Shown in pieces: positions 39,701 to 51,557 of a DNA stretch of 64,000 nt; the first letter of the stretch is position 1; every line of letters starts with the position of its first letter. Below the pieces are notes generated by a model that had not been told where the DNA came from, searched no databases, and worked only from the letters and a program-made list of their open reading frames with translations. Location of the stretch: contig NC_132892.1 in NCBI RefSeq assembly GCF_030463535.1, forward strand, positions 32,699,976 through 32,763,975, written 5' to 3'. Source of the stretch: Salminus brasiliensis (taxonomy: Eukaryota > Chordata > Actinopteri > Characiformes > Bryconidae). The translations under genes were made by a program, and so were the position numbers.

Positions 39701-39957
39701 ACAACATGAAGCAGAAGGAAGACCGCACTCAGGTCACAGAGCTGCTGGAGAAGATTGAGACATTGGTGCAGAAGAATGAAGGAAAGCACTACACTAATGA
39801 GATGTACCAGGAGGCCCAGAGACAGAGAATAGAAGACAGGGTAGGGGTTTTAGAGGAGAAGGTTGATGTGTTGTCTAGGCAGAATGAACAGCTCTCTACG
39901 GTAATAAAGCAGTCTCAGAGGAGGAAGAGTAAAGAAAATGAATGTTGTTTACTGTAA
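36797..39957 (+). CDS. Unit C: tandem two-domain GIMAP with CaaX end
   Basis: Proposed coding exons: 36,797-36,818 (MTAIISS), 37,350-38,384 and 39,242-39,957. The joins are phase 1 and the total is 590 residues. Domain 1 has P-loop GNAGVGKS and G3 DTPG. G4 reads FTGKEDM, where GKED could still serve as an xKxD motif, unlike A and B. A charged coiled-coil linker follows. The start exon (from 36,735) is open in frame upstream of this ATG, so a longer N-terminus is possible if another coding exon exists. The long exon ends IPDP at a CAG/GTGTGT donor, weaker than in A and B. Two further copies of the terminal exon lie downstream. Confidence 0.78.
39242..39957 (+). CDS. Unit C terminal exon copy 1: second AIG1 domain, ends CCLL
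   Basis: Encodes residues 353-590. The codon G|AG gives ESHLRIVLLG. P-loop GSTKAGKS (362-369), G3 DTKG, box [11 protein letters not shown]4 THGD. The C-terminal helix VGVLEEKVDVLSRQNEQLST looks like a coiled coil. It closes NECCLL, a CaaX-type end with Leu last (predicted geranylgeranyl class). The acceptor CTTTCAG sits about 25 bases past a family M MITE. Confidence 0.8.
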
Positions 39958-40299
39958 ATTTTCTCATGTCAACCTTTTTCATGTAAACTCATGTATGAAA
40001 TGCATGGAAGTGATACTTGTCTTCATACCCTGCAATGGACTGGCGCCCTGTCAGCCTGCTAATCCTGCCTTGTGGCTGAAAATTCCGTAGGTAGGCTCTG
40101 GACCCACCTGCACAAGGACCCCTCTTCTTCATTTACTATTATAGGATGAAGATTGGTAAAGTGGGACAGTTGTGGAATTTTCTTTTTTATCTTTTTTGTG
40201 TCTTTTTTTTACTACTTTTCCAAAAGACATTAACTGTGACCATGTCACAAAGCTGCCGAACATCTATAGAAGCCAGATGAGTTACTGTGGACAGATCAA

Positions 40300-40301
40300 A
40301 T

Positions 40302-40356
<55 letters not shown>
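40300..40356. repeat. (TA)n microsatellite, repeated in each block
   Basis: Also at about 43,469-43,522 and 46,636-46,683. Length varies between blocks. The Ile-Tyr open frames across it are artefacts. Confidence 0.9.
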
Positions 40357-40359
<3 letters not shown>

Positions 40360-40914
40360 TTCCACAATCAGAATTCAACTTATGGAAAAATTAACTGTAT
40401 TGAAAAGTATACCTTACCAAAGAACCTTGGGTGTTTTGGGGGTAGTATTGCCACCAGGGGAATAAGCAATATTGCAGTAATTGAGGGAAGACGAATCACC
40501 AAAAATGTCAAACTGTCAGACTGTCATGTCAAAGAGGATGGGTTGATCCAAAGCCTACCTCAAATCCACCACATGGACTTCCTGAAGAAACACAAACTGA
40601 AGCTTGGGAATGGTCATCATAAGATATTTTGTGAACATACCTTACAAATAGCTGTGCAGCAAAGAATATGTCAGAGATATGTTAGAAGCCTTCAGCAAAG
40701 AAGAGTGGGGACAAAACCAGACTACAAAACAAGCTGTTCAAGCAGGTGTTACTAAATGAGGTTTCTAAACTTTTGCACAGCTCTTGCTCTTTCAGCACTG
40801 ATGATTTAGAGCATGTATTTCTATGCTATAAAAGACAGCATGACTGTATTTGTAATTAATACATTTTAAATAAAATATATATATTTATAATTTGGTCAAA
40901 TGTACATAATTCTA

Positions 40915-41120
40915 ATTCATTTATATTTGTATAGCACTTTTTTACAATTGCCATTGTCCCAAAGCAGCTTTCCATGAATCCAGGGAGAGGACAGGAGATT
41001 AACAAATCAACAACAATAAAAAACCTAAACCCACTGGTGAGCCAAAAGGTGACAGGGGCAAGGAAAAACTCCCCCAGAGCTGGATGAAGAAACCTTGGGA
41101 GGAGACTCAAGGGGGGGACC
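40915..41120 (-). repeat. Dispersed fish repeat with GGCAAGGAAAAACTCCC
   Basis: Contains AAAGCAGCTTTCCATGAATC, GGCAAGGAAAAACTCCCCCA and CCTTGGGAGGAGACTCA, words typical of an abundant fish interspersed repeat. It recurs in blocks 2 and 3 at about +3165 and +6332. Class not determined. Confidence 0.5.
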
Positions 41121-42406
41121 CATCCTCCTCTGATCAAAACTACTTTAATATCACCATATAAGACTGCTGCTTGGGTGTGCTGATATAAGCACAATATTAT
41201 TTAATAATTGTAATAATTGTAGAGAAGTTGGGGATAATGAGAGTAATGATGGTTGATGGTGGTAAGAATTATAGTTTTATAGTTAGAGTCCAGAGCCCAG
41301 GCCTACCAACTTCAACAGAATTGCAGGTCGTTAGAATGAATTCTGAATGTATTTATAGAAATCAGAAAATGTTGAGCACTATCAGAACATGGCTGATGAC
41401 TCCGGCAGGTATAGCTGACAGCCTAATTAGAAGGAGAGAGCCAGAAGGTAACACAGACTGATGTGTTTTGTGGCCGGGCAGAAGGGTGAATGGTACAAGC
41501 AGATGACTACAAACTGATCTGGTCAAGTCATTTATTGTAAGAACTCTAGCTGCTGCATTCTGGATCTTGTTTAGGCTCTTAACAGAGCAATTTGACAGTA
41601 AGGAATTATAGTATTCAATATTTATAGTACAGTATAGCAATATTCCAAGGATGAAGAAATGCCCTTCTAGAAATATATACTTATTTTATATATATTTTAT
41701 AGATTTTTTTATTATATAAAAGTCATATTAAAATACTCTAGTCACACAAACGCTAGTAATCTGGCTTAGTAATGTATTAACATACTGCTTTACATATTGA
41801 CAATTTCCTGCAAAAACCTGCAATCTTCTGCAAAAAAAGCAATCAATAGAAGTTCTTGTAATATATATACATATATGATTCCAAGTCAGTTTGGAGCATT
41901 TCTATTGGTCCATTCAAATTTTACAATACAATTTAAAGAACAACTGTGAAAAATGGCAAAAATGGAGATACAAGGTTTTTTTGCGTGACACTTGGTTGTG
42001 AAACAGAAATACACCAATATTTACTTTGTACTGCATTAGACTTATATAGACATACAGCATATTCTTGCTTTATGATGCATTACTAAAATAAGAGTATACT
42101 GTACACTATATGTCGAAATGTTTGTGGACACTACTTTAAGTTGCACCCATTGCTGACACACATCTTGTCTAGTACTGCCAATAGAATAGGACTCTCTGGA
42201 GCAGATTAATATCATGAACCTATTGGCACCATGCTGCCTAATGCTGCCAGGCGTAGGCTAGAGGGGTAAAAAGCCCCCAGCATTGAGGAGCTGTGGAGCA
42301 GTGGAAGAACTGTGTTCTCTGGAGTGATGGTGGTGCTCCATCCAATGCTATTGAGATGAGTTGGGGATTTGGGGTTAATCGTGAAGCTGTGCTCTGTTTC
42401 TTTCAG

Positions 42407-43122
42407 AGTCTCATTTGAGGATTGTGCTCCTGGGTTCTACTAAAGCAGGGAAAAGTGCATCAGGAAACACCATCCTGGGAAGAGCGGCATTTCAGAAGAA
42501 CATCAACTCCACAGCAAAGTGCAGGAGACAGGATGGAAGGGTGGGCAATAAAAGGATAACTGTGATCGACACCAAGGGAGTCTCCCACAGGGCTGATATT
42601 TCAGCCTACTGTGAGCTGTTTGAGGAGAGTCTTTCCTTATCTACCCCTGGACCTCATGTCTTCCTCCTTGTGATACATTCTCCAAAGATCTTAAATAACA
42701 CCATTGACCCATTAATTAACAATTTAGGTCAAGACTTTTTGCGACGAGCTTTGATCCTGCTCACCCATGGAGACAGATGGGGGACAGACCATGAAAGGAC
42801 GCTGAAGTATAACTTGGAGCTAAAGCAACTTGTGCACAGCTGTGGAGGAGATTACCAGATCTTCAACAACATGAAGCAGAAGGAAGACCGCACTCAGGTC
42901 ACAGAGCTGCTGGAGAAGATTGAGACATTGGTGCAGAAGAATGAAGGAAAGCACTACACTAATGAGATGTACCAGGAGGCCCAGAGACAGAGAATAGAAG
43001 ACAGGGTAGGGGTTTTAGAGGAGAAGGTTGATGTGTTGTCTAGGCAGAATGAACAGCTCTCTACGGTAATAAAGCAGTCTCAGAGGAGGAAGAGTAAAGA
43101 AAATGAATGTTGTTTACTGTAA
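42407..43122 (+). CDS. Orphan terminal AIG1 exon, copy 2
   Basis: Protein-identical to the unit C terminal exon at 39,242-39,957, with the same acceptor (CTTTCAG) and the same CCLL end. It has no start exon or promoter of its own. It could serve as an alternative last exon of unit C, because the phase-1 join is kept, or be unexpressed. It is intact, so I do not call it a pseudogene. Confidence 0.55.
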
Positions 43123-43466
43123 ATTTTCTCATGTCAACCTTTTTCATGTAAACTCATGTATGAAATGCATGGAAGTGATACTTGTCTTCATACCCTGCAA
43201 TGGACTGGCGCCCTGTCAGCCTGCTAATCCTGCCTTGTGGCTGAAAATTCCGTAGGTAGGCTCTGGACCCACCTGCACAAGGACCCCTCTTCTTCATTTA
43301 CTATTATAGGATGAAGATTGGTAAAGTGGGACAGTTGTGGAATTTTCTTTTTTATCTTTTTTGTGTCTTTTTTTTACTACTTTTCCAAAAGACATTAACT
43401 GTGACCATGTCACAAAGCTGCCGAACATCTATAGAAGCCAGATGAGTTACTGTGGACAGATCAAAT

Positions 43467-43526
<60 letters not shown>

Positions 43527-45573
43527 TTCCACAATCAGAATTCAACTTATGGAAAAATTAACTGTATTGAAAAGTATACCTTACCAAAGAACCTTGGGTG
43601 TTTTGGGGGTAGTATTGCCACCAGGGGAATAAGCAATATTGCAGTAATTGAGGGAAGACGAATCACCAAAAATGTCAAACTGTCAGACTGTCATGTCAAA
43701 GAGGATGGGTTGATCCAAAGCCTACCTCAAATCCACCACATGGACTTCCTGAAGAAACACAAACTGAAGCTTGGGAATGGTCATCATAAGATATTTTGTG
43801 AACATACCTTACAAATAGCTGTGCAGCAAAGAATATGTCAGAGATATGTTAGAAGCCTTCAGCAAAGAAGAGTGGGGACAAAACCAGACTACAAAACAAG
43901 CTGTTCAAGCAGGTGTTACTAAATGAGGTTTCTAAACTTTTGCACAGCTCTTGCTCTTTCAGCACTGATGATTTAGAGCATGTATTTCTATGCTATAAAA
44001 GACAGCATGACTGTATTTGTAATTAATACATTTTAAATAAAATATATATATTTATAATTTGGTCAAATGTACATAATTCTAATTCATTTATATTTGTATA
44101 GCACTTTTTTACAATTGCCATTGTCCCAAAGCAGCTTTCCATGAATCCAGGGAGAGGACAGGAGATTAACAAATCAACAACAATAAAAAACCTAAACCCA
44201 CTGGTGAGCCAAAAGGTGACAGGGGCAAGGAAAAACTCCCCCAGAGCTGGATGAAGAAACCTTGGGAGGAGACTCAAGGGGGGGACCCATCCTCCTCTGA
44301 TCAAAACTACTTTAATATCACCATATAAGACTGCTGCTTGGGTGTGCTGATATAAGCACAATATTATTTAATAATTGTAATAATTGTAGAGAAGTTGGGG
44401 ATAATGAGAGTAATGATGGTTGATGGTGGTAAGAATTATAGTTTTATAGTTAGAGTCCAGAGCCCAGGCCTACCAACTTCAACAGAATTGCAGGTCGTTA
44501 GAATGAATTCTGAATGTATTTATAGAAATCAGAAAATGTTGAGCACTATCAGAACATGGCTGATGACTCCGGCAGGTATAGCTGACAGCCTAATTAGAAG
44601 GAGAGAGCCAGAAGGTAACACAGACTGATGTGTTTTGTGGCCGGGCAGAAGGGTGAATGGTACAAGCAGATGACTACAAACTGATCTGGTCAAGTCATTT
44701 ATTGTAAGAACTCTAGCTGCTGCATTCTGGATCTTGTTTAGGCTCTTAACAGAGCAATTTGACAGTAAGGAATTATAGTATTCAATATTTATAGTACAGT
44801 ATAGCAATATTCCAAGGATGAAGAAATGCCCTTCTAGAAATATATACTTATTTTATATATATTTTATAGATTTTTTTATTATATAAAAGTCATATTAAAA
44901 TACTCTAGTCACACAAACGCTAGTAATCTGGCTTAGTAATGTATTAACATACTGCTTTACATATTGACAATTTCCTGCAAAAACCTGCAATCTTCTGCAA
45001 AAAAAGCAATCAATAGAAGTTCTTGTAATATATATACATATATGATTCCAAGTCAGTTTGGAGCATTTCTATTGGTCCATTCAAATTTTACAATACAATT
45101 TAAAGAACAACTGTGAAAAATGGCAAAAATGGAGATACAAGGTTTTTTTGCGTGACACTTGGTTGTGAAACAGAAATACACCAATATTTACTTTGTACTG
45201 CATTAGACTTATATAGACATACAGCATATTCTTGCTTTATGATGCATTACTAAAATAAGAGTATACTGTACACTATATGTCGAAATGTTTGTGGACACTA
45301 CTTTAAGTTGCACCCATTGCTGACACACATCTTGTCTAGTACTGCCAATAGAATAGGACTCTCTGGAGCAGATTAATATCATGAACCTATTGGCACCATG
45401 CTGCCTAATGCTGCCAGGCGTAGGCTAGAGGGGTAAAAAGCCCCCAGCATTGAGGAGCTGTGGAGCAGTGGAAGAACTGTGTTCTCTGGAGTGATGGTGG
45501 TGCTCCATCCAATGCTATTGAGATGAGTTGGGGATTTGGGGTTAATCGTGAAGCTGTGCTCTGTTTCTTTCAG

Positions 45574-46289
45574 AGTCTCATTTGAGGATTGTGCTCCTGG
45601 GTTCTACTAAAGCAGGGAAAAGTGCATCAGGAAACACCATCCTGGGAAGAGCGGCATTTCAGAAGAACATCAACTCCACAGCAAAGTGCAGGAGACAGGA
45701 TGGAAGGGTGGGCAATAAAAGGATAACTGTGATCGACACCAAGGGAGTCTCCCACAGGGCTGATATTTCAGCCTACTGTGAGCTGTTTGAGGAGAGTCTT
45801 TCCTTATCTACCCCTGGACCTCATGTCTTCCTCCTTGTGATACATTCTCCAAAGATCTTAAATAACACCATTGACCCATTAATTAACAATTTAGGTCAAG
45901 ACTTTTTGCGACGAGCTTTGATCCTGCTCACCCATGGAGACAGATGGGGGACAGACCATGAAAGGACGCTGAAGTATAACTTGGAGCTAAAGCAACTTGT
46001 GCACAGCTGTGGAGGAGATTACCAGATCTTCAACAACATGAAGCAGAAGGAAGACCGCACTCAGGTCACAGAGCTGCTGGAGAAGATTGAGACATTGGTG
46101 CAGAAGAATGAAGGAAAGCACTACACTAATGAGATGTACCAGGAGGCCCAGAGACAGAGAATAGAAGACAGGGTAGGGGTTTTAGAGGAGAAGGTTGATG
46201 TGTTGTCTAGGCAGAATGAACAGCTCTCTACGGTAATAAAGCAGTCTCAGAGGAGGAAGAGTAAAGAAAATGAATGTTGTTTACTGTAA
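45574..46289 (+). CDS. Orphan terminal AIG1 exon, copy 3
   Basis: Third protein-identical copy, intact and headless like copy 2. It lies about 7.2 kb from the unit C donor at 38,385. Downstream there is no other GIMAP exon until 51.6 kb. Confidence 0.55.
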
Positions 46290-46633
46290 ATTTTCTCATG
46301 TCAACCTTTTTCATGTAAACTCATGTATGAAATGCATGGAAGTGATACTTGTCTTCATACCCTGCAATGGACTGGCGCCCTGTCAGCCTGCTAATCCTGC
46401 CTTGTGGCTGAAAATTCCGTAGGTAGGCTCTGGACCCACCTGCACAAGGACCCCTCTTCTTCATTTACTATTATAGGATGAAGATTGGTAAAGTGGGACA
46501 GTTGTGGAATTTTCTTTTTTATCTTTTTTGTGTCTTTTTTTTACTACTTTTCCAAAAGACATTAACTGTGACCATGTCACAAAGCTGCCGAACATCTATA
46601 GAAGCCAGATGAGTTACTGTGGACAGATCAAAT

Positions 46634-46687
<54 letters not shown>

Positions 46688-48022
46688 TTCCACAATCAGA
46701 ATTCAACTTATGGAAAAATTAACTGTATTGAAAAGTATACCTTACCAAAGAACCTTGGGTGTTTTGGGGGTAGTATTGCCACCAGGGGAATAAGCAATAT
46801 TGCAGTAATTGAGGGAAGACGAATCACCAAAAATGTCAAACTGTCAGACTGTCATGTCAAAGAGGATGGGTTGATCCAAAGCCTACCTCAAATCCACCAC
46901 ATGGACTTCCTGAAGAAACACAAACTGAAGCTTGGGAATGGTCATCATAAGATATTTTGTGAACATACCTTACAAATAGCTGTGCAGCAAAGAATATGTC
47001 AGAGATATGTTAGAAGCCTTCAGCAAAGAAGAGTGGGGACAAAACCAGACTACAAAACAAGCTGTTCAAGCAGGTGTTACTAAATGAGGTTTCTAAACTT
47101 TTGCACAGCTCTTGCTCTTTCAGCACTGATGATTTAGAGCATGTATTTCTATGCTATAAAAGACAGCATGACTGTATTTGTAATTAATACATTTTAAATA
47201 AAATATATATATTTATAATTTGGTCAAATGTACATAATTCTAATTCATTTATATTTGTATAGCACTTTTTTACAATTGCCATTGTCCCAAAGCAGCTTTC
47301 CATGAATCCAGGGAGAGGACAGGAGATTAACAAATCAACAACAATAAAAAACCTAAACCCACTGGTGAGCCAAAAGGTGACAGGGGCAAGGAAAAACTCC
47401 CCCAGAGCTGGATGAAGAAACCTTGGGAGGAGACTCAAGGGGGGGACCCATCCTCCTCTGATCAAAACTACTTTAATATCACCATATAAGACTGCTGCTT
47501 GGGTGTGCTGATATAAGCACAATATTATTTAATAATTGTAATAATTGTAGAGAAGTTGGGGATAATGAGAGTAATGATGGTTGATGGTGGTAAGAATTAT
47601 AGTTTTATAGTTAGAGTCCAGAGCCCAGGCCTACCAACTTCAACAGAATTGCAGGTCGTTAGAATGAATTCTGAATGTATTTATAGAAATCAGAAAATGT
47701 TGAGCACTATCAGAACATGGCTGATGACTCCGGCAGGTATAGCTGACAGCCTAATTAGAAGGAGAGAGCCAGAAGGTAACACAGACTGATGTGTTTTGTG
47801 GCCGGGCAGAAGGGTGAATGGTACAAGCAGATGACTACAAACTGATCTGGTCAAGTCATTTATTGTAAGAACTCTAGCTGCTGCATTCTGGATCTTGTTT
47901 AGGCTCTTAACAGAGCAATTTGACAGTAAGGAATTATAGTATTCAATATTTATAGTACAGTATAGCAATATTCCAAGGATGAAGAAATGCCCTTCTAGAA
48001 ATATATACTTATTTTATATATT

Positions 48023-48024
<2 letters not shown>

Positions 48025-48056
<32 letters not shown>
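48025..48056. repeat. (TA)n microsatellite
   Basis: TA run at the right edge of the triplication. Confidence 0.85.
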
Positions 48057-48059
<3 letters not shown>

Positions 48060-48199
48060 AAGCTTTTTGTTTACCTAATAAGCAACATAAGCAGTAGTTT
48101 AGGACCATGTGGCTCCCAAGAGGCATCTAACATATTGCATTATAAAGTCTAAGATACTCAACCCTCAGAATCATTTGAGATATCAGCTCAATCTGATCA

Positions 48200-48425
48200 G
48201 ATAATACTCCCCAACTCATCCCAAAAGTGCTGGATGAAGCACCACCATACATCATTCCAGAGAACACAGTTCTTCCACTGCTCCACAGCTACTCAATGCT
48301 GGGGGGCTTTATACCCCTCTTTTAGCCCACACCTGGCATTAGGCTGCATGGTGCCAATAGGTTCATGTTTACTCTCTGCTCCAGAGAGTCCTATTCTACT
48401 GGCAGTCCTTCTATAGACAGTGATG
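48200..48425 (+). repeat. MITE-like element (family M), partial copy
   Basis: CCCAACTCATCCCAAAAGTG, TTCTTCCACTGCTCCACAGC and GGTGCCAATAGGTTCATG match the other copies. A second partial copy follows at 48,885-49,055. Confidence 0.7.
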
Positions 48426-48709
48426 GACTCAGGTTGTTTGAAAGGCTAATAAATTAAAAGGGCACCTACTGCATGACATGGAGACTCACCAGTGCACAAG
48501 AAGCGATTGATAACCGATTGATAACCGATTGTAACATGAGGGTGGAGGCAGCTGCATGTCTTTAGTCTCTCTCTGCACATAAAGACCTATTTTAGAGTGT
48601 CTTCTTCAAGAACACCCAACGCTGAGATGCTTAAATTCTAGGATTCCTAATCAGGCCAATCATGATCAGCACCTGTGTGCTGGAGATAAGTCTCATGTGA
48701 AAGGTGGAG

Positions 48710-48765
48710 CTTTGACCTGACCTGTGTATGAGCTAACAACTAAGGCCAACAGGGGGAGACATTAC
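48710..48765 (+). other. Possible relic of the unit 5' UTR exon
   Basis: TGTGTATGAGCTAACAACTA then AGGCCAACAGGGGGAGAC resembles the unit A sequence at 20,158-20,195 (TGTGTATGAGCTCCCC..., AGGCCAACAGAGGGAGACC). It may be all that is left of another unit or a shared repeat. Short, so uncertain. Confidence 0.3.
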
Positions 48766-48884
48766 AACCATGCACATTTAAATTGAAAAAATCCATGATT
48801 ATATGTTTTAGCAAAATTTTATATTGATTGTAGGGCTTTTTAGGCTGCAAGACCTCGTACCACCCCACCTAATACCTGATCAGA

Positions 48885-49055
48885 TCATACTCCCCAACTC
48901 ATCCCAAAAGTACTGGATGGAACACAATTCTTCCACTGCTCCACAGCTCAATGCTGGGGGGCTTTATACCCCACTAGCCCACGCCTGGCATTAGGCAGCA
49001 TGGTGCCGATAGGTTCATGTTTACTATCTGCTCCAGAGAGTCCTATTCTATTACC
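48885..49055 (+). repeat. MITE-like element (family M), partial copy
   Basis: CCCAACTCATCCCAAAAGTA, CCACTGCTCCACAGCTCAATG and GGCATTAGGCAGCATGGTGC. Same orientation as the copy at 48,200. Confidence 0.7.
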
Positions 49056-49327
49056 AATACATCTTATTGCCTTTGTTTGAAAGACTTTTAAAAATTAAAA
49101 CTACTGCATGACATGGAGACTCACAAGAGCACAAGAAGCTATGATGCACCATGTATGATACAATGGCCCCCCCCTTTGCCTTGCTCATTTCCACTCTCAA
49201 CCTCTCAACTATACATAAAAAACAACTTACCTCATACCACTGATGTGTGAGTAACCACAGAAAAAAAGGCAATTCATTTATACCAAAGCCACATATGCCA
49301 CAATGTCAGCACCACTAGCTCAGTGCC

Positions 49328-50083
<756 letters not shown>

Positions 50084-50089
50084 TGCTAA

Positions 50090-51540
50090 AGCTAATCTAT
50101 GTTACATGAAAAAAACAATGAGGGGAATGCAGTGTTATGTCTACCATGGCAGCTGTTACATAAGGACATCAGGAACTTTTTGCCAAAGTAGGCATCTGGT
50201 GCCATTGTGAGAACCTGAATAAGGAGAATGAGGAACATGTTAGTATACTTGATCCTAATCGTTTGCTTTTTGTCTGCGCTTCATAATGAGATAAAGTGAG
50301 AAAATCAGTCCTGTGGCGCTGAAAGAACTGGAGCATGTAGTGAAGACTAGTCTGGCGACCTCATTATTAGGTCAGGTGGTTTTGATGTCAAGGACATCCA
50401 AAATGAACGTTGTGGAAAGAAGGTCTATGCTAGATTAAGCTTTTCACTTGATGATTACAGAAATGACTGATGTAGATGTATGCAACAGGGTGTTCAGTCT
50501 TATCTGCAAAGGGCTGGTGTGCGAGTAGCTTTACGTTCAGACTTTTAATGGATATCAATGCAAAAGAAAAAAGATGAAGGAAATTTGGAGCATTTCAATT
50601 GGTCCTTCATTATGAGACATGTAACACAATGTAAAGAACAATTCATAGTTTCATGATTCACTGAATGTTAAAAAGTGAAATGTGTTAAATATGTCATTTA
50701 TTCAAATGTGAAGTATTTTGAAGTAGTTTGACATAGTTTTTTCAAATACATTATTTTAGAATATTCTAATTATTACAGCCTTCAACATTGTAGGACCAAA
50801 AATGATCAAATAAGAGAAAGGAGAGAGATCCTCCTGTTATATTAATGTGTTATTAGCATGGTTTTCATATTTTTACATGATATTTTGCTCATTTGAGTGA
50901 ATTTCCTCAGTTTACTTTATAGTTGTTTTAGTTTGTTTTTTTGTGAATATATTTTTAGTGTTTTTTAAAAGCAAGACATTGAATAAGCAAACACATTGAT
51001 GCACCACAATGACACTGAAAAAAGAGAAAAGAAAAATAACTAAATAAATAAAAGAAAAGGAGTGATGGGAAACATTATACATACATACATATATGCATAA
51101 ATATAGATAAATAAGTATATAAATAAATAACAAAACAATTGTACACCACACGCAGCTTCATGCCTGATTAGAGCAATCCCTAACAAAGTCAATAGCCTCA
51201 GACCACAGTTGAACCATGGCTGCCCTGGTGTGATGTAATCTGGCAGTAATTTGCTCTAATATAAGAACATCCCAAAATAATGTATAAACAAAGGTCAGTT
51301 AATTTAGTTTGTAATGTGTGTTTTTTCTTTAAATGTGTGTGTGTGTGTGTGTATTTGTGTGTGTGTGTGTCGGTGTGTTTGTGTGTGTGTGTGTGTTTTG
51401 TGTGTATGTGTGTGCCAGTTTCAAATATTCCATCTCAACCTGCATCATATGATCTTCACCACCATTCGTAAACATACCTGCAGCACTTCCTAGGTCCATG
51501 ATTAGAGCTGAAAGATCACCATAGAGTGAACTGATCTGAA
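50090..51540. other. Intergenic, no gene seen
   Basis: AT-rich sequence. It holds a (TG)n tract at about 51,334-51,415. No domain was recognised in the short open frames. Confidence 0.5.
51334..51415 (+). repeat. (TG)n microsatellite
   Basis: Interrupted TG run, about 80 bases. Confidence 0.9.
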
Positions 51541-51557
51541 GAAGGATTTTACAGAAA

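Larger units (their letters stand above)
38534..48022 (+). repeat. 3.17-kb tandem triplication
   Basis: Blocks are about 38,534-41,698, 41,699-44,865 and 44,866-48,022. The offsets are 3165 and 3167 bases, and the 2-base difference lies in the internal (TA)n tract. Each block holds a family M MITE, the terminal AIG1 exon, a (TA)n tract and a repeat with GGCAAGGAAAAACTCCC (common in fish). By eye the three are almost identical, including non-coding sequence. The unit lacks the long AIG1 exon, the start exon and the promoter. Either the event is very recent or it is an assembly artefact. Confidence 0.95.

Noticed and set aside
40172-40465. Open frames with Ile-Tyr runs in each triplicated block
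   Set aside because: They are read through of (TA)n tracts. The frame length changes with the TA count between blocks.
40856-41194. 112-codon minus-strand open frame present in all three blocks
   Set aside because: It overlaps the GGCAAGGAAAAACTCCC dispersed repeat and exists three times only because of the triplication.
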